The position numbers and the translations under genes are program-made. A stretch of 64,000 nt of DNA, from assembly GCA_021324635.1 (NCBI GenBank), contig JAJPIS010000061.1:1-64000 (forward strand), given 5' to 3'. The number at the start of each line of letters is the position of its first letter. Positions within the stretch are counted from its first letter, which is position 1. Of this stretch, positions 46,152 to 54,881 are shown one piece after another. Under the pieces are notes generated by a model. That model was given only the letters and a program-made list of their open reading frames with translations. It made no database searches and was not told the origin of the DNA. The DNA is from Gemmatimonadota bacterium. Its GTDB lineage: Bacteria > Gemmatimonadota > Gemmatimonadetes > Gemmatimonadales > Gemmatimonadaceae.

Positions 46152-46763
46152 ATGAGCCGCTTCGTCTTCGCCACCGGCCGGTACGCGTCCGGCGACTGGG
46201 ACTCGGCCCCGCTCGTCCCCGCCAACCTGATCGACTCCGTCGCCCGCTACACGTCGATCGACGTGGCGCCCGCCGGCGCCGTCGTTGCCCTCGACACGCC
46301 CGCGCTGTTCGACTACCCGCTGGTCTATCTCACCGGGCATCTGCCGTTCCGGCTCACCGAGCGCGAGCGCGCCAATGTGCGCCGGTATCTCGACCGGGGC
46401 GGCATGCTCTTCATCGACGACCACAACCACGACGTGGGCGGGATTTTTCACCGCACGGCGACCGAGGAGATCGGACGCACTGCGGGCCCGCTGGTCGATC
46501 TGCCGAACGACCACGAGCTGTACTCGTGCTTTTTCCGCTTCCCGGACGGACCGCCGGCGACGAGCCACGAGCTGAATGGCTGGGGAGACAACCTGGTCCA
46601 CGACCACTTGCAGGCCGTCGTGCGGGAGCGCCGCATCCTCGTGCTCTACTCCAGCAAGGACTACAGCTCGGAGTGGGGCTATCACGCCGAGTCGAAGCGA
46701 TTGCAGTCGGTCGACAACACGCGGTTCGGCGTGAACGTCGTGGTCTACGCCCTGACGCGATGA
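46152..46763 (+). CDS. DUF4159-domain protein
   Basis: 203 residues. The fold is a GATase-like/flavodoxin-like alpha/beta: RFVFATGRYASGDWD at the start, YLTGHLPFRLTERERANVRR and RGGMLFIDDHNHDV, then VLYSSKDYSSEWGYH. The DUF4159 signature (Y-x-T-G-H, G-G-x-L-x-x-D-D) is evident. No signal peptide with this start. A 76-bp gap separates it from the previous gene, the largest in the cluster. Confidence 0.85.
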   Translation: MSRFVFATGRYASGDWDSAPLVPANLIDSVARYTSIDVAPAGAVVALDTPALFDYPLVYLTGHLPFRLTERERANVRRYLDRGGMLFIDDHNHDVGGIFHRTATEEIGRTAGPLVDLPNDHELYSCFFRFPDGPPATSHELNGWGDNLVHDHLQAVVRERRILVLYSSKDYSSEWGYHAESKRLQSVDNTRFGVNVVVYALTR

Positions 46764-46767
46764 TGCC

Positions 46768-48075
46768 ATGAGCGCTCGCGCCGCGTTCGAGCGGCTCCTC
46801 CGGCTTGTCGCCATCGCGGCCCTGCTGGCGTCGGTCTGGCTCGCGTGGCCACGGACTGGGCGCGATGCCGCGGGCGGCACCTGGGCCCTGCCGCTCGATC
46901 AGCGCGCGCGCTCGGCGGCACTGCGTCGCTGGACGACCGGACCGGCGCCCAACGCCGTGGATGCGCTCGTGCGCGATCTCCCGGGTGGCGTGGACCGGGA
47001 CTGGCTGGCGGCACTCGCCGGCACCGGGACGCGGGTGACGTGGCGGGTAGCGGGGACCGCACCGCTGGCCGACGCGGCAATGGTCGTGGAGCCGCTCCCC
47101 GACCCTTCGGGCGTGGTGCGCGTCGGTGTGGCGGCCCCGGCAGGTGCAGCGGTCGTCGTGCGGGACGCGACCGGGCCGATCGGCGCAGTCGCGCGGGTGA
47201 GTGGCGTGGGCGCGGTCTTTCGCGGACGGACGGTCGGCGGCATGCTCGACGCCACCGTTGCCGGTGTCGTCGCCCGTGTCGGTCCGGGCGACTCGCTCGT
47301 GCTGCGTCCGCTCCTCGTCGCCGGTCCCGCAGGGTGGGAGACCAAGTTCCTTGTCCGAGCGCTGGAGGAAGACGGGTGGGCTGTCGACACGAGGCTGACC
47401 GTGGCGCCGCGTGCGGTCGTCGGGCAGGGGGCCGCGCCGGTGCTCGACACGGCGCGATACGCGGCCGTGATCGTGGTCGACCGTCCGGCCACGCTCGACG
47501 CCGCGGCATTGGGCCGCTATGCGCGGTCGGGCGGCGGCGTGATTCTCGTCGGCGAAGCGCCGAGCGCGTTTCCGGACGTAGCCGTCGGGCCCCTCGGTCC
47601 GCGGCTCCCCGGTCGCCGAGTCATCCCCGCGAGCGACCCGCGCGGCGCGCTCGCGGCCGATCCGATCGCCGGACTACGGCGGGGTGCGACGGCGACCGAC
47701 AGACGGGGGGAGGGCGGCCTCGTGACCGGCGCGGTCCGCCGGCTGGGGGGCGGGCGCGTCCTTCAGATCGGCTACGAGGACAGCTGGCGCTGGCGGTTGG
47801 CTGGCGGTGACAGCGGTATGGCCGCCCATCGGCGCTGGTGGGCGTCACAGGTGAGTGGGGTCGCGTACGCGCCGGCGCTCCCTCGGGCGCTGTCGTCGGA
47901 CCGCGACCCCGCTCCGCTCGCGTCGTGGATCGCCCGCTTCGGGGCGCCGGCCGCCGTGCCGATCGCCGGCACGCGGCGGCCGCCCGTTCAGCCGTTCGCG
48001 TCGTGGCTGTTCGCGGTCGCCATTGCCGCGATCGCAGTCGAGATCGCGTCGCGGCGGCTACGCGGGGCCGGATAG
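46768..48075 (+). CDS. membrane-anchored GATase-like protein of the MoxR locus
   Basis: 435 residues. N-terminal TM helix (LLRLVAIAALLASVWLAW), a soluble domain with an alpha/beta core typical of class-I-glutamine-amidotransferase-like folds (YAAVIVVDRPATLDAAALGRY, RSGGGVILVGEAPSAF, GGGRVLQIGYEDSWRW) but no catalytic Cys, and a C-terminal TM helix (ASWLFAVAIAAIAVEIA). Such proteins close many MoxR/DUF58/BatA loci. It starts 4 bp after the DUF4159 gene. Last gene of the cluster, convergent with the LVIVD gene. Confidence 0.72.
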   Translation: MSARAAFERLLRLVAIAALLASVWLAWPRTGRDAAGGTWALPLDQRARSAALRRWTTGPAPNAVDALVRDLPGGVDRDWLAALAGTGTRVTWRVAGTAPLADAAMVVEPLPDPSGVVRVGVAAPAGAAVVVRDATGPIGAVARVSGVGAVFRGRTVGGMLDATVAGVVARVGPGDSLVLRPLLVAGPAGWETKFLVRALEEDGWAVDTRLTVAPRAVVGQGAAPVLDTARYAAVIVVDRPATLDAAALGRYARSGGGVILVGEAPSAFPDVAVGPLGPRLPGRRVIPASDPRGALAADPIAGLRRGATATDRRGEGGLVTGAVRRLGGGRVLQIGYEDSWRWRLAGGDSGMAAHRRWWASQVSGVAYAPALPRALSSDRDPAPLASWIARFGAPAAVPIAGTRRPPVQPFASWLFAVAIAAIAVEIASRRLRGAG

Positions 48076-48112
48076 CGAACGTTCCGGCCCCGTCGTCGCA
48101 CGCGGTTCCGCG

Positions 48113-49549
48113 CTACGGCATCGCGGCCGGTTTACCGGCCGGCGCTTGCGCGCCTTCCGGGCCGTGGTCGTAGTCCTGGACGCTGGAGATGTTCGGCATC
48201 CCCCAGTCGTGGCCGTTCCATCCGTTGAAGCCGTCCATCTTGAAGAACCAGACCCCCGTGTTGGAGTCGCTGATCATGATCAGCCCATCGCGATTCCGGA
48301 TGTCGATCCCGAAGGCGCCCTGCATGACGCTCGTGCCCTCCCACGCGGGTGGACCGCCGAAGCCGTGCTCGTGCGTGCACTGGCAGGTGTAGTACCAGCC
48401 GACAGTGACCGGGTGGGTGGGATCGTACATGCTGAAGACCTGAAGGCCGTCCTCGTAGCTCGATGCGAAGACGAACGGCCAGCGGACCTCGTGGTTGTGC
48501 ACGAGGTCGTGCCAGTCGGGCGTCCATGCTCCGACGGGGCGCGTGATCGTCTGCACCTTCCCCTGCAAGCCGGGCTGGAGGTCGAAGATGCGGATTGGCG
48601 CGTACTCGTATTCCGTCTCGGCGATGCCGTAGCGTCCCGTCGGGTCGGGCGTGAACGTGTGGCCGAAGGCGATCCCCGCCGAGCCGGTGATCGACGTGAT
48701 CAGCTTGGGCTGCTTGATGTTGCTGATGTCGTAGACGTAGTACCCGCCACGCCCGGCCCCGTAGAACTTGTCCTGATGCGTGGCCGGATCGTAGGCGAGG
48801 TAGAAATCGTGGTAGCCGAAGCGGCCGAAGCGGGAGTTCGTCTCCGTCTCCGGCACTGGGAACTCGGACACCTTCCACTGCGCGGTGTCGGGTGTGCTCA
48901 CCACCTTGGCCAGGTCGTAGACGTTGGTGTGTGGCCCATTGACGGTGGTGACCAGGTAGATGTGACCGTCGGAGTGGCGGTAGATGAACGTGTTGTGGAA
49001 CCCGCCCGGCTCGGCGGCGTCCCGGAGGCGGGCCACGATCCTGATCTTCGTCGTGTCGGGGAGACCGGTGACGTCGGCGACGACCGCACCCAGATCCGCA
49101 TCCGGTGTGCCGGGCGAGAACTGGAGCGACTGCACGTAGTAGTAGCGGTTGTTGAGCTTGAAGTACTTCCCGTCCATGCCGCCCAGGCCCTGATGCAGCT
49201 CGGGCTGCTCGATGCTCCAGTGGTAGAGGACCTTGACGTTGGCGAGGTCGCGGAGATCGATGATCGTGAAGCCAGGGCGGTCGCGCGCCTGCGAGACGTA
49301 GGCGTAGGGCCGGGTCGGATCCTGCTCGATCTCGTCGTCCATCACGCGGAAGTAGCCGCCGAGCGGGATGTGCCCGACGAGGTGCATGTTGGGGCTTCCG
49401 CCGATCTTGACCCCTGGCAGCACACCCGGTGGGGCGTCTCCCGGCGCGCCCGGTGCGCCCTGGGCGCGCGCTGCTGCCGACATGGCGACGACGGCGATAC
49501 TGACGCCGAGCGCCGCCACCGCGGTACGACGGACAGGCATCGACCTCAC
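48113..49549 (-). CDS. secreted LVIVD-repeat beta-propeller protein
   Basis: 478 residues from GTG 49549, which has GGAGG 5 nt upstream. ATG 49540 is the alternative. Signal peptide to about AARAQ. The mature part is a seven- or eight-bladed propeller of LVIVD type with blade ends such as YVSQARDRPGFTIIDLRDL, YYVYDISNIKQPKLI and LQVFSMYDPTHPVTVGW. The cluster YYTCQCTHEHGF with two Cys and two His could bind a metal. The role is unknown. Related proteins are surface or periplasmic. Confidence 0.85.
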   Translation of the reverse strand: MRSMPVRRTAVAALGVSIAVVAMSAAARAQGAPGAPGDAPPGVLPGVKIGGSPNMHLVGHIPLGGYFRVMDDEIEQDPTRPYAYVSQARDRPGFTIIDLRDLANVKVLYHWSIEQPELHQGLGGMDGKYFKLNNRYYYVQSLQFSPGTPDADLGAVVADVTGLPDTTKIRIVARLRDAAEPGGFHNTFIYRHSDGHIYLVTTVNGPHTNVYDLAKVVSTPDTAQWKVSEFPVPETETNSRFGRFGYHDFYLAYDPATHQDKFYGAGRGGYYVYDISNIKQPKLITSITGSAGIAFGHTFTPDPTGRYGIAETEYEYAPIRIFDLQPGLQGKVQTITRPVGAWTPDWHDLVHNHEVRWPFVFASSYEDGLQVFSMYDPTHPVTVGWYYTCQCTHEHGFGGPPAWEGTSVMQGAFGIDIRNRDGLIMISDSNTGVWFFKMDGFNGWNGHDWGMPNISSVQDYDHGPEGAQAPAGKPAAMP

Positions 49550-49875
49550 GACGACCTCCCCTTGAGTTGTGTCGGCCGACTCGCCGTCGGCCCTTCCGCC
49601 GGCGTCGATCTGGATGCGCCGCGCCTGCGTGGAAGCCGCGCGGCGTGAACCCTGGCCAATCGGCGCCATGCTACGCGCGGGCGCGGAGAAGGTCAAGAGA
49701 CGGCCGCATGTTTATTCGCCCGGGCGCGGCCAGACCCATGGGCGCCAATCCGTTCGCGCGAGTCCCCAGAAGCGACATCGGGCGCCCGGCGCCTGACGGC
49801 CGAGCGACGCCGAGGCATGCATGCATATAGTTGCAGGCCGAGCGGCACCGGCGGCGGCCGACGTGCCGGGTATCG
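49550..49875. other. gene-free region between the MarR gene and the LVIVD gene
   Basis: 326 bp without a supported gene. It contains a 10-bp self-complementary GCATGCATGC (49815-49824) that runs into TATATG/ATATAG, the most AT-rich spot. On the minus strand this could be a -10 region for the LVIVD gene, with a leader of about 270 nt, or an operator. Nothing else is clear. Confidence 0.45.
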
Positions 49876-50352
49876 CTAGATGGCGCGCGCGTCGCGTCCG
49901 GTGCGGACGGAGCCGGGGATGTGGCGGATGCGGAGGAGCGCACGGCGCAGCAGCTCGGGCAGCTCGTCCCGCTCGTATGGTGAGAAGTCGGAGAGCGTCT
50001 CGCTCTCGATCCGCCTCACGCGGGAGAGGCCTTGCTGGAGCACCGCCCGCCCGCGTGGCGTGAGCTCGAGCCGGTTCATGCGCCCGTGGGTCGGGTGCGG
50101 GCGCCGGGCGAGATATCCCTCGGTCTCCAGCTTGACGACGGTCAGACTCATGTTCTGCGGCGTGACGCCGCTGAGACGGGCGAGGTGAGCGGTCGAGAAG
50201 GATTCGTCCCGCGCGAGGTGAGCGAGTGCGCCGAGCTGCGAGAGCGTCAGGTTCAGCTCGGCCAGCGATGCGGACATCTCCTGCTGCATCGCGTGGGCGA
50301 GCTGCCAGAGGAGGTAGCTGACCTGCTCGCGCGGGTCCGGGACCGAGGGCAT
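49876..50352 (-). CDS. MarR-family transcriptional regulator
   Basis: 158 residues from ATG 50352. Winged helix: LTLSQLGALAHLARDESFS, then STAHLARLSGVTPQNMSLTVVKLETEGYL (recognition helix) and the wing RRPHPTHGRMNRLELTPRG, where canonical MarR has D-x-R-D/S-x-R. Dimerisation helices are at both ends. It lies 29 bp after the MarR-GNAT gene on the same strand, so two MarR proteins are probably co-expressed. Likely targets are the shared divergent promoter at 51371-51405 or the LVIVD gene. Confidence 0.92.
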   Translation of the reverse strand: MPSVPDPREQVSYLLWQLAHAMQQEMSASLAELNLTLSQLGALAHLARDESFSTAHLARLSGVTPQNMSLTVVKLETEGYLARRPHPTHGRMNRLELTPRGRAVLQQGLSRVRRIESETLSDFSPYERDELPELLRRALLRIRHIPGSVRTGRDARAI

Positions 50353-50381
50353 CGATACCAGAGTAACGCCGGGCCGGCGTT

Positions 50382-51356
50382 TCACAACCAGGTATGCCGG
50401 GTATCGCCTGCGGCATCGAGGTCGAGTTCCCAGGATTGACCGACGAGCGAATGACCAAAGCTCTGGTGCGGTTCCTCGGACACGAGGCGGAAGCCGGCGC
50501 GCTCGTAGATCCGGCGCGCGCTCACCAGGACGTCGTTGGTCCACAGCGTGATGCGGTCGTACCCCGCCTGACGGGCGAAGCGAATGCACTCGGTCACGAG
50601 ATGCCGCCCGAGCCCCGTGCCGCGGGCCCACGGCTCGACGAAAAGCAGGCGCAGCTTGGCGATCTGATCGGTGTCGCGCACGACCATCACGCACCCGGCC
50701 CGCTCGCCCTCCCGCTCGGCGATCCAGCAGTGCTCGCGCCGCGGATCGAAGTGGCGGATGAAGCTTGCCGCGATCTCGGCGACCAGTGCCTCAAAGCGTG
50801 CATCCCACCCGTACTCCTGTGCGTACAGCACACCGTGCCGATGCACGATCCAGCCAATGTCGCCCGGGCGATGCGGGCGAAGGACGAACGGCGAGTCGGC
50901 GGGGCGCCGCGGATCGAGCAGTCGCTCGATCGACGCCATTGCGCCGACAAGGGACTCCTGCTCGCCGGGCGCGAGATGCGCGAGGAGCGCCCGGGCCGCC
51001 TGGTGCGATCGGGCGTCGAGGTCCGCGGCCGTGGCGCGGCCGCGGGGCGTGAGCGTGATCACCCGCCGACGCCCGTCGGTCGCGGACACCCTGCGCTCGA
51101 CCAGCCCGCGCTGCTCGAGTCGCCGCACCAGACGACTCAGGTAGCCGGGGTCGATCCCCAACTCCACGTTCAGCTCCGCCGCGGTCGACGCACGCCGCTG
51201 GGCGAGCTCGTACAGGATCCGGGCGGCGGTCAGGGGGAAGGGGCTCTGGAGCAGCCCCTCGTCGAGCAGCCCGATGCGCCGCGTGTAGGCGCGGTTGAAG
51301 CGGCGGACGAGCTCCGCGCGACGTCCGCTCTCATCGTCGGCCTGGCCCACGCTCAT
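50382..51356 (-). CDS. MarR-type regulator fused to GNAT N-acetyltransferase
   Basis: 324 residues from ATG 51356. Residues about 1-155 are a MarR domain (ELNVELGIDPGYLSRLVRRL, then RRVSATDGRRRVITLTPRG, the canonical wing). Residues about 165-320 are a GNAT domain with the acetyl-CoA loop EPWARGTGLGRHLV and the end ARRIYERAGFRLVSEE. This fusion type is known, and acetylation of a small amine or self-acetylation are both possible. GGGAG abuts the ATG closely, so a slightly different start cannot be excluded. Two palindromic boxes lie 15-50 bp upstream, indicating autoregulation. Confidence 0.93.
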   Translation of the reverse strand: MSVGQADDESGRRAELVRRFNRAYTRRIGLLDEGLLQSPFPLTAARILYELAQRRASTAAELNVELGIDPGYLSRLVRRLEQRGLVERRVSATDGRRRVITLTPRGRATAADLDARSHQAARALLAHLAPGEQESLVGAMASIERLLDPRRPADSPFVLRPHRPGDIGWIVHRHGVLYAQEYGWDARFEALVAEIAASFIRHFDPRREHCWIAEREGERAGCVMVVRDTDQIAKLRLLFVEPWARGTGLGRHLVTECIRFARQAGYDRITLWTNDVLVSARRIYERAGFRLVSEEPHQSFGHSLVGQSWELDLDAAGDTRHTWL

Positions 51357-51370
51357 GCTCCCGAATGTTG

Positions 51371-51405
51371 TTGCTGAAAGCAAGTAATTCAGTTGCTCGG
51401 AGCAA
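51371..51405. promoter_or_regulatory. two MarR-type operator boxes in the divergent gap
   Basis: TTGCT-N3-AGCAA occurs twice: 51371-51383 (spacer GAA) and 51393-51405 (spacer CGG). The second extends to a perfect 17-bp palindrome, AGTTGCTC-G-GAGCAACT (51391-51407). The centres are 22 bp apart, about two helical turns, so two dimers would bind the same DNA face. The stretch is AT-rich against the local GC background and lies between the MarR-GNAT gene (start 51356) and the SLOG gene (start 51592). Confidence 0.75.
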
Positions 51406-51591
51406 CTAATTAGCCCAGCGGCCCGGCCGGTGGCAAGCCGGGCCGGCCGGCGGGGCCGGAGGGCCCGGGTTCGACGGATCGGCAGCGGGGATCGGCAGCG
51501 CCATCGGCAGCCCGCGTCAGTGGTGCCCTGGGGCACATCGGTGGCAGATTGGGGGGGAGACCACCGGCTGACCCCCGCCCGCCGCGTCCCC

Positions 51592-53523
51592 ATGGTTGCC
51601 CTCCGCACGCCCCCGCGCCCACGCCTGGTTTTGCGGGTCGGTGTCACCGGACATCGACTCAATCGGCTGCTGGAGGGCGACGTCGACTTGCCTGGGGTCG
51701 AGGGCGAGGTCCGGGCGGTGCTCGCCGAGATCAAGCGGGCGGTGACGCACTGCGCGACCCAGTACGCGCTCGCCTATGAGCCCGAGCCCGAGCTGATCCT
51801 CATCTCACCGCTCGCCGAAGGCGCGGACCAGATCGTCGCCACGGCCGCCGTCGAGATGGGCTACCGGCTGCATGTTCCGCTGCCCTGTGTCGCGCGCCGC
51901 TACGTCGCAGGGTTTCAGGGACCGACGGTGCCGATTGCCGAGGACCCGTGCACGGCGTTCGAGCGGCTGATGCGTCACGCGGAGTCCGTCCAGGTGCTCG
52001 ATGGCCGTCCCGACGCGACACTCGACGGAGCGGCCTACGCGGCAGTGGGTCGCGCTGTCCTGCGCCACGCCGACATCCTCATCGCCGTCTGGGATCGATC
52101 CCCGGCTGAAGGCGCGGGCGGTACGGGGGCAGTCGTGTCGCAGGCGCGCGCGTGGGATCTCCCCGTGGTGCTCCTCGATCCGCGTGCCCCGGGGCGGTGG
52201 CGACTCGACGCCGATGGGCTGGACGCACCGGCGGCCCGATCGGAGACCCGCGACCTCGCCGGCGCCATCGGCCGCATCCTCGCTCCTCCGTCGCCCTCAC
52301 CCGAGGATGAGTCGGACGACCGTAGGCGGCCCCGGGGCATGGTGGCCCAGGCGGTGGGCCAGGAGAACGTCGCGCCCGCGCTCGTCCAGTATCTCCACAC
52401 CAAGCCTACCGGGAAGATCGGAGGCCTGTTCAACGCCCTCGTCGCACTCTGGGCGTTCGAGTGGCCATTCCGTGCGGCTCCGGTGCGACTCGGCCAGCGT
52501 TCGATCGAGCGTGCCCGGTTGGCGTGGGACCGGACGTGGGCTGTCCCGACCCCGATCACCCCTCGCATCGCCGAGCCGGTGTCCCGGTTGCTCCGCGAGT
52601 ACTTCGCCTGGGCCGACGGCCTGGCGGAGCGATTCGGCACGGCGCACCGCGACGTCTCGACGGCGGCGTACGTCTTCGCGCCCCTGTCGGTGGTGGTGGC
52701 GGTCAGCGCGCAGATGGCGTGGGGTGACGGGCACACGGCGGCGTTGATCCAGGCGGCCGTCGTCTGCGTGATCCTGTTCGTGAACGTCCTGCTCTACTGG
52801 CAGGCGGTCGACGCCGGCTATCACGCCCGGTGGATCGATTACCGGTCGCTCGCCGAGGAGCTTCGGTACCTCGCGTTTCTCTGGCCGCTGGGTCGACCAC
52901 TGCGGTTCGTCGGATCCGCGGGACTCAGCGGCGAGGCGGCGACCGAAGCGAATCACTTCGCCTGGATCGCGTGGTACGGACGGGCTGTCGCCCGGCAGGG
53001 CGGGCTGTTTCCGGCCGTCTTCACACCCGACATGCTCGACGACTGCCGTGACATGCTGATCGACCGCTTTCTGCGCCCGCAATGCCACTATCACGGGCGG
53101 ACGCAGCGTCGCTTCCGCGTCGTCCAGGCCCGGTTGCACCGGACGGCGCTGGCGCTCTTTGCCGCCGCCTTCGCGCTCGCGCTGATCGATTTCATCTGGG
53201 CCGTCCGTGGACGGGCGCTCCCGAGCCGGACCGATCTGACCGGCATTTTCGGCTTTGGACTCTGCGCGGCCGCCCTCGCCGCGACCCTGCCGTACGTCGC
53301 CACGGCGCTCCACGGGTTCCAGAGCCAGGGGGATTTCTGGAACCTGGCGCGCCGCTCGGAGCGCATGTGCAAGCAGCTCGAGCCGCTCATGGAGACCGCT
53401 GCGCGGACGCCCCCGGCGGTCGAGACGCTCGGCGACCTGGCGGAAGATGCGGCCGACGTGATGCGTGATGAGGTCCTGAACTGGCGAGTGTTCGTGCGGC
53501 TCAAGCCGCCCTCGCTCGCCTGA
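51592..53523 (+). CDS. SLOG-domain protein with C-terminal four-TM (SLATT-like) region
   Basis: 643 residues from ATG 51592. No ribosome site is clear, and GTG starts upstream are possible. Residues about 10-205 are a Rossmann-like SLOG domain: LRVGVTGHRLNRL at the start, ELILISPLAEGADQIVA and the nucleotide-loop segment RHADILIAVWDRSPAEGAGGTGAVV. SLOG domains bind nucleotides or NAD-derived ligands. TM helices lie at about 357-380, 381-407, 516-539 and 548-576, each pair followed by a charged helical part, as in SLATT effectors. Twelve bp before the TIR gene. Confidence 0.75.
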   Translation: MVALRTPPRPRLVLRVGVTGHRLNRLLEGDVDLPGVEGEVRAVLAEIKRAVTHCATQYALAYEPEPELILISPLAEGADQIVATAAVEMGYRLHVPLPCVARRYVAGFQGPTVPIAEDPCTAFERLMRHAESVQVLDGRPDATLDGAAYAAVGRAVLRHADILIAVWDRSPAEGAGGTGAVVSQARAWDLPVVLLDPRAPGRWRLDADGLDAPAARSETRDLAGAIGRILAPPSPSPEDESDDRRRPRGMVAQAVGQENVAPALVQYLHTKPTGKIGGLFNALVALWAFEWPFRAAPVRLGQRSIERARLAWDRTWAVPTPITPRIAEPVSRLLREYFAWADGLAERFGTAHRDVSTAAYVFAPLSVVVAVSAQMAWGDGHTAALIQAAVVCVILFVNVLLYWQAVDAGYHARWIDYRSLAEELRYLAFLWPLGRPLRFVGSAGLSGEAATEANHFAWIAWYGRAVARQGGLFPAVFTPDMLDDCRDMLIDRFLRPQCHYHGRTQRRFRVVQARLHRTALALFAAAFALALIDFIWAVRGRALPSRTDLTGIFGFGLCAAALAATLPYVATALHGFQSQGDFWNLARRSERMCKQLEPLMETAARTPPAVETLGDLAEDAADVMRDEVLNWRVFVRLKPPSLA

Positions 53524-53535
53524 CGGAGACATCCG

Positions 53536-54831
53536 ATGTCGTTCCCTCCCATGGCCGCCAGCACGATTACGACGACGGCTCCGATGATCTTCCTCAGCTA
53601 CCGCCGCGACGACAGCGCGGGGCACGTCGGACGCCTCTACGACGCACTCAGCGCCAAGTTCGGCGCGCAGCGGATCTTCGTCGACATCGATCACATCAGC
53701 CCCGGCCAGGACTTCGTCCAGGTCGTGGACGAGGCGGTCGCCCGCTGCGCCGTGCTGCTGGTCGTCATCGGGAAGCGATGGGCGGGCTCCGGCCGCGTCG
53801 GCAAGCGTCGCGTCGACGACCCCGGCGACTTCGTTCGCCTCGAGGTCGCGGGCGGGCTCGCGCGACAGGGACTACGGGTCATCCCGGTGCTCGTGGGTGG
53901 GGCGACGATGCCCGGGCCCGCGGAATTGCCCGACAATATCAAGGACCTCGCGCGGCGGAACGCGATCGAGCTGAGCGACACCCGCTGGCGAGAGGACGTC
54001 GCGCGACTCATCACGGAATTGGACCGCGCGCTGGGCCCCGCGCTCACACCTCGCGAGCCGAGCCCCGCCCGGCCCAGGAGCATCACGGTACCGGTCGCGT
54101 TGCCGGCCGGGCTCCCGGCCACCCTGCGGCCGTGGATGAAGTGGAGTGCGGGCGCGGTGGCGGTGCTCCTCGCGGCTCTCATCGTCCGGGGCGCGGTCGC
54201 TGGGCGCGGCGGGACGACGACACCGGCCGCCGTGACCGTCGCGCCCGCGCAGGTGACGATCGCCCCCGACCCGCCGAAGCCACTTCCGGCGCAGATCGAG
54301 CGGGCAGGGGAGTCGACGCTCTCCGACGCTCGACGCGCCTGGCGGCCGGATGCCATGCTGACCCAGATCACGGCCCGACTCCAGAGCACGTCCGCCCCGA
54401 GCGGCCCGTACGAAATCGACTACTACTTTCGGTCGCCCACGGATGGAGCCGGCCTGGAGATCGTCACCAACACGCCGGCCGGTGCCACCTCCAAGCACCT
54501 CGCGGCCGCCGGAGGAGCGGCGCTGCAACCGCTCGCGCCGGGCTTCGTCGACCTGCCCGCAGCCGTGCGCACGGCGCGCGACTCGGGCCTCCAGGGTGAC
54601 GTGCGGCTCGCGATCGTGAGCGCAGGCTTCGGTGGCCGTCTCGGGAAGCCCACCTGGCTGCTCAAGGGCACCGCCGGGGATGAGACGCGGTCGTTCTTCG
54701 TCGACGGCACAACCGGCGCGCTCCTCCACGGGAGCTTTGGGATGCCCGGCGCCGGGGCGACCGCCGGCGGCGCGTCATCCCGCCATCAGAACCCGATTCA
54801 GGCTTTCAAGGGACTCTTTCACAAGCACTGA
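53536..54831 (+). CDS. TIR-domain membrane protein
   Basis: 431 residues. GGAG lies 7-8 nt before ATG 53536. TIR domain about 17-165: MIFLSYRRDDSAGHVGRLYD, IFVDIDHISPGQDF, the putative catalytic Glu E103 in FVRLEVAGGLA and RVIPVLVGGA. Bacterial TIR domains often cleave NAD or signal through its products. A single TM helix at about 203-222 follows, then a Thr/Pro/Val linker and an extracytoplasmic domain about 245-405 with a beta-rich pattern that I do not recognise. Probably co-transcribed with the SLOG protein. Confidence 0.85.
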   Translation: MSFPPMAASTITTTAPMIFLSYRRDDSAGHVGRLYDALSAKFGAQRIFVDIDHISPGQDFVQVVDEAVARCAVLLVVIGKRWAGSGRVGKRRVDDPGDFVRLEVAGGLARQGLRVIPVLVGGATMPGPAELPDNIKDLARRNAIELSDTRWREDVARLITELDRALGPALTPREPSPARPRSITVPVALPAGLPATLRPWMKWSAGAVAVLLAALIVRGAVAGRGGTTTPAAVTVAPAQVTIAPDPPKPLPAQIERAGESTLSDARRAWRPDAMLTQITARLQSTSAPSGPYEIDYYFRSPTDGAGLEIVTNTPAGATSKHLAAAGGAALQPLAPGFVDLPAAVRTARDSGLQGDVRLAIVSAGFGGRLGKPTWLLKGTAGDETRSFFVDGTTGALLHGSFGMPGAGATAGGASSRHQNPIQAFKGLFHKH

Positions 54832-54881
54832 CCGCACCGACCGCACACTGACCGGCGCCGGCCGCGGTCGCCCGAGAAGGC

